Positions 34,545 to 44,795 of a DNA stretch of 64,000 nucleotides are shown here, one piece after another. The position numbers and the translations under genes were made by a program. Where the stretch lies: assembly GCA_011319805.1 (NCBI GenBank), contig SJRY01000263.1, positions 496,001 through 560,000 of the forward strand, in the 5' to 3' direction. The number at the start of each line of letters is the position of its first letter. Within the stretch, counting starts at the first letter, position 1. The notes under the pieces are model-generated. The model was given only the letters and a program-made list of their open reading frames with translations, ran no database searches and was not told where the DNA came from. This DNA comes from Macrocybe gigantea. Its lineage: Eukaryota; Basidiomycota; Agaricomycetes; Agaricales; Callistosporiaceae.

Positions 34545-34661
34545 TGGAGGACAGAACGGAAGCAGACATCACCTTTCAACTGTCACGCTCACGTATCACG
34601 TGCTTCTTGATCACTGCTCTCCACTGGAAGGTGCTGGCAGACCATCGCCTCCTTTTGCGTC
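34545..34661. promoter_or_regulatory. 117-bp bidirectional promoter RRN7/ERJ5
   Basis: Entire interval between two divergent start codons. TCACGTG-like text (at about 34,590) could be a bHLH site. Confidence 0.4.
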
Positions 34662-36018
34662 ATGAGGTCTTTTCTTTTCTTCTTCGCATTTTTGGCCGTT
34701 CTGGCAACGACCGTCTTTGCGTTCGTTCCCCATTTCGATTCGCTTCTTGCTCCGAGATCTGACACCCTTCCAACAGCTGGGAAAAGGTCTAGCTCCCTAA
34801 CGTTTCGACGGGCTTTAGCCGAAGCTAACCCCTGCCTTAACCAGGAAGACTATGAGATTTTCGATCTAGTCAGCGACCTTGAGGCGTCCGAAGGAAAAGG
34901 AACAACCTTTTACTCTTGGCTCGATGTTCTCCCGACTGCCTCGACAGCAGAAATTGCCAAGGCCTATCGGAAAAAGAGTTTGCAGCTTCAGTTGAGCTGC
35001 CTTTCTCTTACCCATCCCATCTTGGTCTGATCTTGGGTTTCCCGACTTTCCTCGGCAGTCCGGATAAGAACCCTGGCGTAAAAGGTGTTCACGAGCGGTT
35101 TGCCAGACTCGGAGTCATCGCTTCTATTCTTAGAGATGGACAGAAAAGAGAACGGTTTGTCCCTCGCATCCAGTGACTTGTGCAGATTTATCATGGCGAT
35201 GCAGATATGACTTCTTCTACAAAAACGGCGTGCCTAAATGGCGTGGCACAGGCTATTACTATTCGAGATTCCGTCCTGGGCTCGGCGTGCGTTTTTTTCC
35301 CCTCTTCATTCGCTACGTCTTGAAAAAGTCTATGATGCTTATTCGTATCCATGCCAGACCGTCCTCGTGTTTTTGACTATTCTCACCTCCAGCTTACAAT
35401 ACGTCGTGCAAAAATTGAACTACAATCGTGACATAGAGCGCATCGAACGATTCATCAGAGAAGCGCGAATTGCCGCCTGGGGTCCGAAAATGACACCCCT
35501 AGAAGGTCAGCGAAAAGTACGTCTCGGGTGACAATTCTCGCGCTCCTTCGATACTCATCCTTCGCCCAGGTCAAGGTTAAGATTGGCGACCAGCACGATG
35601 AAGACGGCTTCATTAGCGAAAAGTTTATCAACATGGTCGTTGATGGCGAATACGTCTATATCGTACGCTCCAAAATCACGGTTTCTGAACTAGAACTTAC
35701 TTGAGACGCTAGCTTGATCCTTCAGGCGATATGCATCCACTGAATACCTCGTCGGCGACGAAGCCGGCTATTTCGGATACGTGGTTTCTCGCGCTACTGG
35801 GAGCCGTGCTCCGCAGGATTAGGAATCCATCACCAAAACGCTCCAGCGACGCCCCCGATAACTCATCGGAGAATTTGGCGGACGATACAGGCGACGATGA
35901 CCAGTCGTCCGCCACAGGTTCCGATTTAACTGTGACCTCAAAGGAGGATGGCAAAGGCCAACGTGCCCCAGCGGTGAAGGCAGGTGGAAGGAGGAGAAAG
36001 GCACCGAAGAGACGTTAG
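34662..36018 (+). CDS. ERJ5: ER membrane J-domain protein, ERJ5-like
   Basis: Type of DnaJ co-chaperone that anchors in the ER membrane and stimulates Hsp70 (Kar2/BiP). Signal peptide MRSFLFFFAFLAVLATTVFA. The J domain starts FYSWLDVLPTASTAEIAKAY and RKKSLQL, and an intron splits the catalytic HPD: CA|T CCG GAT gives LHPDKNPGVKGV, so reading through would hide it. Next come ARLGVIASILRDGQKRER and YDFFYKNGVPKWRGTGYYYS, then a membrane segment (TVLVFLTILTSSLQYVV) and a charged cytosolic part with RDIERIERFIREARIAAWG. A third hydrophobic stretch (WFLALLGAVL) lies near the C-terminus. The tail is basic: KAGGRRRKAPKRR. At least five introns. Confidence 0.88.
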
Positions 36019-36158
36019 GCCAAGGCATTGATAATATACTCTTAGATCTTCATTTGGGCATACAATAGTCGTTGCATACATATTTCAGGGATTCGGACTG
36101 TATCAGATATGGTTTGAAGAACGAAAGCACAAAGGCGCGCCCTTTGCTCCAATGCAAT

Positions 36159-38172
36159 CTAATTCATTAAAGCAACAATTGGTTCAGGGATTGCTGGCCG
36201 CTTATTCCATTCAGTTGTCCAGCCAGTACAACCCTCATCCCAACACTTGGCAAAGCAAAGATGCCTGTAACCAGCCAGATGTTCTATCGCCCCGGGATGT
36301 TCTGCCATGAGAGTTGGCAAGATAGCGCGTGGAGCTATGAGGTTCGAATTCGCGTCCGTTCTTAGAGCACGACCTTTCCTATTGCCAGCACCGAGTCGGC
36401 AATCCCGGAGACGCCTGCTTTGAGGCCGCTCTCCCTTCGCCTCGGGTTTCGTGGGTGCCGAAATCTTCGCCATCCATAGGCTCCAGTGCTCTACCATCTT
36501 GCCTCTGCCCGTATATCGCGAAGCCTCCTTCGGCAGAAGAAAGTGGACGACCTGTTTTAATTCTGTGGACACGTAAATGCCATAGAGGCGATTCGGACTG
36601 GGGAGGAATGAGCCACGTTTCGACCTGAACGTCTGGCCAAGGATACCACATCGATCTCAGCCATCTTCCATTCTCTATCCTCGCTTCCTTGGTCTCCCTC
36701 CTACATTTCCACGTCTCGCCATTATCCTCACTCAGAGCAAGGGTGTTATCGCCTCCCAGCTCTTCCAGAGTGCCGCTTCCGACAGGAACGCTATAGCCAA
36801 AGGCGGACGAATATGCCAACTTTCCGTATTTCGCTGCGCTCTGCTTGACGGGGTACGAACATTGCTGTCCGGATGATATATATATGTGTGCCCGCCGACA
36901 TTGGTGGCTATATGAAGTGGATGTTTCAAGACTTTAGTGATGCCTAACATAACCTGCGGGTATGGTTCTTCCACAGAAGCCCAAAACGGATGCGTTTCGG
37001 AAAGAGATAACGAGATGAACGATTTGCAGCACCAGTAAGGAGAACCCGGAGAGTTGTAGTTCTCCGTTATGTTATGATTTGGATAGCAATAACCAATAGT
37101 AAGTGTTCCATCTGGATGGTACGATCCTGGTTGATTTGCCCAATACCGTATGTTTCTGAGTTGCAAGCCTTTGACGATGCCCCATGTCAATGGCGCAGGC
37201 AGCTCGACATCTGCGAAGGCGAGAGCGCCCCAGAAGGAAGACATCGCAAAACGATATGTCATGCTTCGGCCGAATGGGATGGCCCGACCTAAAGATTAAA
37301 ATTTGGTTACGCTAGGACCTTTCGAATGGTTGTTCTGACTTGCACACCTTGCGGGTCAAAATAATGAACGAAGTCTTGAGCAAACTTGCGGGCTCTGTTT
37401 CGATACTCTGCACAACGGAGAGGGTCCTCATTCTGAGCCAATTTGGAGTAAACCAGCTGCGCAAACTGGATGGCGAAAGACGAAGAGTAGTAATCGAGCT
37501 GTACGATGCCTGCTGGACCATCTCGAGACCATCCGTCGCCGATGTAGAATGTGTCAAGATGGTCAAGATCAGCTTGCATGCGCATGGCATCGAAGTGCTG
37601 TGATCCGACCTTGGACAATCCGAGATTCGCAAAAACCTGAAAGGAATGAGCATCGCACACGTATAATGCCAGTTGGCAGGATGCCATACTCGGAACCACA
37701 GCCAATTCGTGTTCGGCATCTCCTTGTTATTCATTCCACCAAGCCATGCTCCGAGGCTGGACTTTGCCGTTGGACTTAACGGATCCCATAGCCTTTCCTT
37801 TGCCACTGAAAGGGCGAAGCCAATTGCGGAGCACTCGACCATCCGTTGATCCTTGGCCCGCATATTACCCCAGAATTCATCACTCTCGGGATCACTTCCA
37901 TTCATGAAGCCGTCCAGCCATCGTTGGGTGCCGTCGTAATCACCACCACCTGCCAACAGTGATGCGAGGCCCCATATCGGACGTGAAAACCCCTCGAGCT
38001 GTGCAGCTGTTTCGTCGTAATGCGTTCCGGTGTAGCCGAGGTGGATCCTCGCACCCCCCGGTGAAGTGTGAGCGGCAAGCGGATCTAGCAGATCTTTTAA
38101 GAAACGTGCAAGATCATCTCTCGTGCTCAACGGATTGAAAGCGAAGCGACTGTGAGGCAGGAAGTTGGGCAT
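36159..38172 (-). CDS. DUF2264 domain protein with three apparent one-base frameshifts
   Basis: DUF2264 proteins have an (alpha/alpha) barrel-like N-terminal part and occur in bacteria and fungi; the substrate is unknown, with carbohydrate chemistry suspected. Starts [19 protein letters not shown], then [20 protein letters not shown] and [57 protein letters not shown], and [20 protein letters not shown]. Further on, [20 protein letters not shown] and [14 protein letters not shown]. Near 36,880 the frame must change inside a TA run to reach [18 protein letters not shown]. Near 36,417 and again near 36,385 single G losses interrupt [21 protein letters not shown]. After that [18 protein letters not shown] follows intact. 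Either assembly errors or a decaying gene. Tandem behind GLN1, 190 bp. Confidence 0.82.
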
Positions 38173-38362
38173 CTCAGCAACTGCGTAACTCGCATTCTTC
38201 CTGAGGCTTTTGAAGGCCAAGTTTACGTCCACCGGGCCGCTCGCCCGTGCTTCAAACTTCCGAGATAATTCCATGATATCCTCAATTCTGTCATTATTAG
38301 ATTTACCCAATGTTGTCTTACAGAAAATACAAATTACTGGAGTCCTTGTCTGTTCTGAGGCG

Positions 38363-39662
38363 TCAGATGTCAAGAACAGTAGTTTCCACAATAATGCTTG
38401 TAACGCGATAGGGGTCTAAAAGAAAGATTCAATATCAGAACTAGACGGCGGACGAAGCCGTGCGACAGGCAACTTACCGACGTTGGACGCTGGTCGTCTA
38501 TCTTCCAGGTAGCCATGGCCTTGCGCTGCGACATGTCGAGGCACACGGATAGAAGCACCTCTGTTCGCAACACCAGAGCTGAACTGGCCAATGTGACCTG
38601 TCTCATGACGACCAGTCAACCGCATATCGTTATCGTCACCGTAAACCGCAATGTGTTCGTCATGTTTCTTCGAGAGCTTCTCGATCGCCGCCTCAATGAC
38701 TTTCATGCCTCCAGCTTCTCTCATGGCCTTGGTGCTGTAGTTCGTATGGCAACCTGCGCCGTTCCAATCGCCCTGCAAAGGCTTGGGGTGCAACGACACT
38801 TTGATACCCCATTGTTCGGCGATACGGACCAGAGGAAGCGTGCCATCCAAAGGTGGTCACCCATCGAGATACCTTCGCAGGGACCTACTTGGAACTCCCA
38901 TTGCGACGGCATGACCTCGGCGTTAATGCCACTGATATTGATGCCCGCGTACAAGCAAGCACGGTAATGGGCTTCTATGAGGTCGCGGGCAAAGACCTTG
39001 CCAGTACCTAGATATGGAAAATTTAATTAGCTCGCTGCCATCTTTTTTTCTGCTCCTTCCCGACAAGTATATACGTACCGACACCGCAATAATAGGGGCC
39101 TTGAGGCCCTGGGAAGCCGCCCTTGGGCCAGCCATAGGGAGTGCCATCGACATCGAACAAGTATATTCCTGCTCCATACCGAACCAGGGCACTTCGTCTT
39201 TGGCCTGGTCCATCACTTTTTTCGCGTGGTGACGGTAATTGGTGCGATTGGGGGTACCGTCGTTGTTGTATGTCTCGGTCATGACAAGGATGTTATCACC
39301 ACCACGAAAAGGGTCTTTGAATATGGCGACTGGACGCAGGTAGACGTCCGAGTCGTGGCCAGGGGCTTGATTGGTAGAAGAGCCATCAAAGTCCCATATA
39401 CGGAGCTGGCCAATGTCGGAACCTTTTTGGTCACGGTCTGTGTTGACGAGTAGAAATGAGAAAGAGCGGGAGCGGCAAAATGATGAGGTACAAACCGTGG
39501 TCTTGGAACGAAGACCGCCATCGCCGTCAATCCAGACGTCTGTTACAATACTTAGAGAGGTAAAGATGCGAAGCGCATATACCTACATTCAGCCTGAATT
39601 TTATCGCCCTGGGGAAGAGCGAGGTAAGGAGCAAGCAGATCGTTATGGTAGACGTTGGCCAT
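38363..39662 (-). CDS. GLN1: Glutamine synthetase, with one apparent one-base frameshift
   Basis: Makes glutamine from glutamate, ammonium and ATP; central to nitrogen assimilation; cytosolic, decameric. Starts [20 protein letters not shown]. Conserved blocks across introns: [90 protein letters not shown] and [18 protein letters not shown], then [13 protein letters not shown]. The last splice (donor GTAAGT, acceptor TTTTAG) yields [17 protein letters not shown]. Metal-binding Glu and His and the nucleotide-contact Arg are all present. At 38,831 HLWMARFL and [12 protein letters not shown] lie in different frames with one base missing (a CC read as C), which would truncate an essential enzyme; an assembly error is most likely. 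Confidence 0.95.
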
Positions 39663-40303
39663 GACAAAAACGTGGAGAAAGAGGGGGCGAACAGAAATAT
39701 AAAAAGGATGGTAAAGAAAGTATCTTGAGATTTCGAGCCTTAAAGGGAGAAATGGACTGTATTGACGATTATTTACTTGAAAAAACTTTGCTTGTGATTG
39801 GACGATAAGGATGTCACGTGTGACACACCATATCGGGTCAAACGGAATCATGCCGGAATCTTGGCTTTTTGGGCGTGTTGGTCGCTGTCCCGATTTGTTC
39901 GCCAACCAGACCTTTTTTCGTCGGCCGAGCCCAGTATAGAAGCAGCTGGGTAACAACTGAGCGCTGAGCAATACCTCGCACAGCAATTTAGTACCGTTTT
40001 CGGCCGGAATTTTTCTTCGGCAAGGCACGCTCAACACAGCCTGATTATCAAGTTTCGGAAACGGGCGCATCTGGAACGTAAACAGCATCGCATCTCGCTC
40101 AATCTTACCCGTCGTGTTCGAGAATCGTCACACGACTGGCAGGCGTTATGAACAATGCGCACGCCATCGAGCAGTGGCGCCAGGGTGATCTTTACAGTAT
40201 AGGATACATTGATTGAAGCGTGTTCGTCCCTACATCATGGGCCCTTCATGAACCAACACACAGGACAGATCATTACAGTTGAACGATCGAAGAAAGGGAA
40301 TAT
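39663..40303. promoter_or_regulatory. GLN1 upstream region with CCAAT, GATA and E-box motifs
   Basis: 641 bp between GLN1 and APS1. Within 25 bp lie an inverted CCAAT (39797-39801), GATAA (39804-39808) and CACGTG (39815-39820). A further inverted GATAA is at 40045-40049. GATA factors mediate nitrogen repression in fungi, so these fit a glutamine synthetase promoter. Motif matches only; short words occur by chance. A long minus-strand open frame crossing here is treated as chance. Confidence 0.4.
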
Positions 40304-41112
40304 CTAACCGCTTCTCGATCCTAACCGGGCTATCGTATCTTCCGCATTTTCTTGCTCCTCTACTGTATCCGCTTGCGTGACCTGTTCTCAAAACGTGAAT
40401 GAGCAGTGGTGACAATAGACGTCCACTCATTAGACTAACTACTCGAAGGACAGCCTTCTTTGAGGACTCTTGCAGCTCGCCAGCTATGATTAGCTCGTCG
40501 AGAATCTGGCTGATAATTAGCGTCGCCTGGTTATGAGGACCATGACATAGAGCCCAACCGCGTATGCTTTCTGGAAGTTGAAAATTCTAGAAAAATATGG
40601 ATTAGCCGCCAGACAGATATCTTCATATTGATGGACTTGCAAGTCTAATTCACAGACCTGCAGTGGGAAAAACAAAGGATCAGTGGAGTCGCACAAGCTC
40701 AGCATCACGGCTCACATTTCCAAAATATCGGTCGAGTACTTCGACATAACGATGGATGACCTCGAGTGTGACCAGCTCGTTATCCGTCGATCCAATGCCA
40801 CAGACGAAAAACAGCGACGCATATCTACGATACACCACTTTCGTGTCTAGTTCCACGGGCCATTAAATTAACTGAGCCTCTATCAGTTGATCAACTCACC
40901 TTTGTATTCCAAAAAGTTGCACATCCTGGTGCGACGCGCCAACACTAGCTGGGTGACGTCTTTCACAATCTTGGCCTTAGCCTTGGGAGCCATGGTGGTG
41001 AACCATTTTGCCAGACGAACTTTTCCTGAGGGAGACCTATGTACAGGAAATAAGATAGGAATGACGGTGCCTGCCCACCTTGTCGAGAAACGAGGAGAAT
41101 GTAATTGATCAT
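40304..41112 (-). CDS. APS1: AP-1 clathrin adaptor complex, sigma subunit
   Basis: Small chain of the adaptor that selects cargo between trans-Golgi and endosomes. Exons reassemble to [120 protein letters not shown] and [10 protein letters not shown], then [20 protein letters not shown]. This matches sigma-1 nearly word for word. The longest open frame (from 41161) replaces the true N-terminus with intron read-through. Introns are about 55-60 nt. The tail SRSG after ARLG is a little longer than usual. Confidence 0.96.
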
Positions 41113-41601
41113 GAATGGTCTGTGTGGAGATGGGCGTCGTCACATGGCAGTGTCCATTCACGTGTTACTGTATCAGTCAAAAAAATCCCAGTAACACCGG
41201 AGTCCCAGATTATGCTCCATTCAGTTCTGCACCGATAGGCGGGCAAAAAAAAAGCCTCTGGCAGTTCAACAAGGGTGGATCATACGACCTTTCAGGTGAT
41301 TTTGTTTGTGCTTTTACGAAGACTCTTTTTGGTGGCAATACCCACGCTTTGAAGTTTGGTTGTCTCTCCGGGGTTGCATGGATGCTGTGCATGTCAGACA
41401 GACAGTCAATTTTTCATGTTCAGGGAGAATTCGCGAAGGATGCACGGCAAACTGAACAGGTGAGGAAGACAAACCGCTTGCCAAAACAGTTCCTAAACAG
41501 GAAGCCAACCAAAACGTCGCTACTATGGCATCGTGTAATCCTCAACATCTTTGCATGCACATCCCTTATCATCCATCGTTAACGCCTTGCACACGCAGTC
41601 G
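41113..41601. other. Divergent intergenic region with no convincing gene
   Basis: 489 bp between APS1 and the following plus-strand gene. A 155-codon plus-strand open frame fills it but starts inside the APS1 leader, has Cys/Trp-rich text and no recognised motif. I treat it as non-coding. Confidence 0.5.
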
Positions 41602-42961
41602 ATGTCAAACGATACTACGCATCTGAGGAGTCATGTCGTTGAAATTCTTTCCAATACCGCGAATGCGTGTTTTGCGGAGCTCGGTCTTTATCCAGGGATG
41701 CTGCAGAGGATGAAGGAACTGGAAGAAACAAATGCGCGTTGGCAGACTGAGAACATCAAACTTTTCCAAGACAATCGAAGCCTCGCGCGCGCCCTGCACG
41801 TACAAAGCGAGAGGCTAAAACAGCTTACCGCCACGGCACCACAGGGATCGCATCTCAATACTATTCACATGCTCGACGCCCGTGTGAGGGCTCTAGAAGC
41901 AGAAAAGACGGAATGGATGAAACGGGAGCAAGTGGCACAGCCCTGCCCCCAGAACATCAAGTTCTTCTTGCAGAGTACCGAAAGCTCCTCGCCGCTTACA
42001 ATGCGCTCCTTGCTGAAAACGGTCAACTTCGGGCATACTTTAGCACGGCCCATCGTTCTGGGGGGCATCTCTCAGTACCCTCTCAAGCAGTAGAGACACG
42101 TCCTCAACGGCAAACTCTTCCAACCAATCCAGAACCGATCCCTTCCACCTCTACCCAGTCTTCGGACTGTTCGGTTTCATCGTCACAGCAATCCTTCGTT
42201 GCGGCACAGAGCCATAATGTTCAACTTCCTCCAACTCCCTCGAGCTCTTCCTTCGTTTCGTCATCTCCAGCCGCCTCCGCTGCGTTTCATCCAGAGACCA
42301 GTTCATTACCCACACCTCCTCCCACTGCCGGTGTGAAGCGGGAATCGTCCCTTGCTGCGCCGTCTGAATCACTTTCTCAGTTCCGCTCTAGAGAGGCGAT
42401 GCCAGTACCGCCACCCGCGGAAGCTTTACAGTCTCGCAAAAGTCAAGTATTATGCACAACTTCCGCCTCAATATCCCCTATATCCTTCACATCGCAGACC
42501 AACGAAACTGCATGCTTGAAGCGCGGTCCAGAAGGTGAAGTGGACCTTTCCACAAATGTGAAGGATGCTATCCCTAAAAGACCTCGTATTGACGAGGACT
42601 TGACTGTCGAGGCGATGACAGCCGCATCAAGCATGGAGTCACAAGGTGACAGCCTCAAGTCTGACACCGAAGAAGATGAGCAGTTCACTGAAGATGACTG
42701 TCTTGAGGCGCTGATCGGGGATGGCGAAACTCATGGCGAAAAGACTTGCAATCTATGCGAGTGCGTGTTTCATAACTCTTGCTTCCCCTGTCTGCAGAAG
42801 TTGGAATTGACGACGATTTGTCCTTCAGGGCTCGTTTCGCTAACGGATATTTGGAAGAAAAGCCCAAAGCCTTTGTGAACGCCACAAAACAAGAGCTCAT
42901 TGATCATTGCCTGGATGAGCACCACGACGCCTGGGAGGCGTTGCGCCACGGCGCTTTATGA
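41602..42961 (+). CDS. Coiled-coil protein with disordered middle and C-terminal CxxC/HxxxxHH zinc-binding-like end; function unknown
   Basis: Not recognised as a named family. Start MSNDTTHLRSHVVEILSNTA (or the upstream in-frame Met at 41551). A helix MKELEETNARWQTENIKLFQ looks leucine-zipper-like. The frame changes near 41,930: either a 59-nt intron (donor GTGTGAGG at about 41,882) or one missing base after EWMKREQ. The second frame continues EHQVLLAEYRKLLAAYNALL, again coiled coil, then about 200 residues of Ser/Pro-rich text with a basic KRPRID. A splice with donor GTGCGT and acceptor CTTCAG joins TCNLCE to ARFANGYLEEKPKAFV, and QELIDHCLDEHHDAWEALR follows; Cys-x2-Cys and His residues could bind zinc. 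Possibly a basidiomycete transcriptional regulator; that is inference. Confidence 0.6.
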
Positions 42962-43189
42962 CACTTACAGTTGGATGGAGCACACTGTTGATTCAGCATA
43001 GGCTATCATTGTATTTCCTTCTTGTAGACTTCATTGTCATGCTGTGGTGTACTGATACTTGCATACCTAGTAACATAAAGTTCCTGTAATGATTACGTCT
43101 TTTCATGATCCACCAACCGTCAGCCATCCCAGTCCTCGTCACACTCTAGATTCAACTAAACATCATCCCCTTTCCGTGTTACCCGCTGA

Positions 43190-44683
43190 ATGCACGGAAC
43201 CGAATCCGGAGTCCCGGTTGTCGAAATTCCGGGAGCGATCCTCATCAGCGGCTTTTTCCACTCATTTTTGCTTGGGATAGTCATGACCCAGGCCGTGAAA
43301 TATTGGGGAGACTACAGGGATGACTCGCGCATGAAGCGCGCATTTATTGCCCTGATTATTTTGCTTTCAATGTATCTTTCCGCAATGCTCCCTCGCCGTC
43401 GGTCGGCTGACAGTCGCATCCAGCTTGCAGACAGCCCTCGAGGACTACAAAGCATGGCGTACCACAATTAGTCGCCGTTTCTGGGTTGGTTTCCGGTGGG
43501 GCAGCACAATAACCAGACATCATACTTAACCACCCTCGCACAGTCCACAAGTTCAATTCAGTGGTCCGATTTCTTCCTTAACGGATGGATCTCTTCCCTT
43601 TGCGAGGGTTTCTTCATTCGCCGTTGCTGGAAGGTCTATATATTGCTCTACTCACTTCTTGTTGACGAGAATTGCCATGCTCACAGATAATGGGGAGAAA
43701 GCTATGGGTTGCTCTTCCCCTTTCGATCTTGCTCATTACAGTCTCCGTAGCAAATCTTTATCTGGTAATCCTTTTCCTCCATCAACCGTTCCTGAGCTTG
43801 ATGTCATGGGATAGGCTATCGCTATGGGTGTAACATTCGACGATATGCAGGCGGGTGTCACTAACGATGTAAGCCGTCCGCTGTGGTAGCATATATTTTG
43901 CTTACGCACCGGTAGACATTGGCTTCCAGCAAGAACATCCTGATTTCAGTACGTACGGAGGTTTTGGCCCTCACATACGCCAACATGATCCTTTCAGACA
44001 GTGGTGGCGTTTTCCTATTGGATTTTCGGATCACTGGGTCAGTTCATCACCTATATGCGCGTGTCAACCACGTATTTCTGAATGCCAAAACGCAGTTTTG
44101 GATATCATTGTCGCCGCAACATGTGAGCGATTCTGCTTTGGTCTTTGTCCATAAATTTTGTGTTTATGCAATGCTCTGACAGCCGTCATTTCCTTATGGA
44201 AATCGAAGACCGGGCTGATTGAACTGGATCTAGTCGTTCAGTACATCATCGTGATCACTTTGGAGTCAGCGGCCTTGCCTTGTATATGCATGTTGATTGC
44301 TGTAGGACTCTACCACGCCAACCCCGTATGTTTCATCGTACTTGGCTCTTAGTCTCATTTTCTCACAGAACAAATGCCAGCATGTTAAAGACCATCTTGT
44401 CCTATTCTTCGTCTTCTTAACAGGGAAACTCTACACTCTGGGCATGTTACGCACTTTGAATTCAAGAGCGAAGCTGCGCGAGCGCATGAAATCCCATCGA
44501 CACCACTTGGGCCGAACCTCGTTGCGCACACAACTTCTGAACAATGGAGCCGATTCTGTCTCCGAGCGAGAAAGCCGCACCCATCTTTCATCTCCAGTGA
44601 GCATTTCATGATATCATCACCAATTCGGGTTTCAGGAACCACCAGCAGCTTCAGTACGCAACTCGAACAACTTCGTACATTGA
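43190..44683 (+). CDS. DUF6534-like multi-pass membrane protein
   Basis: Belongs to a large family of seven-helix membrane proteins expanded in Agaricomycetes; function unknown. Start MHGTESGVPVVEIPGAILIS begins the first helix (GFFHSFLLGIVMTQAVKYW), then YRDDSRMKRAFIALIILLS. An intron gives SILQTALEDYKAWRTT. Later exons show WSDFFLNGWISSLCEGFFIR, LWVALPLSILLITVSVANLY and ISLWKSKTGLIELDLVVQYI, then VITLESAALPCICMLIAVGL. The end has the typical basic loop GMLRTLNSRAKLRERMKSH; a final splice (donor GTGAGC, acceptor TTTCAG) gives SSPEPPAASVRNSNNFVH. Many introns; several edges uncertain. Confidence 0.72.
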
Positions 44684-44795
44684 AAACAGCACCACCTGAT
44701 GAGGTCTCTGTAAAAAATATCCACGCTAAGGAGTTTCTTGGAATCTTTGTTGGGTCTACAGTATAAAGACTACAGTTCTACGGCTCATTCTCCGT

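Noticed and set aside
40883..41161. Longer APS1 N-terminus from the upstream Met at 41161
   Set aside because: The conserved AP-1 sigma start [11 protein letters not shown] is in another frame and joins through a GT-AG intron, so the longer form is intron read-through.
41115..41582. 155-codon plus-strand open frame upstream of the coiled-coil/CxxC gene
   Set aside because: Composition is not protein-like and it begins within the leader of APS1; no motif recognised.
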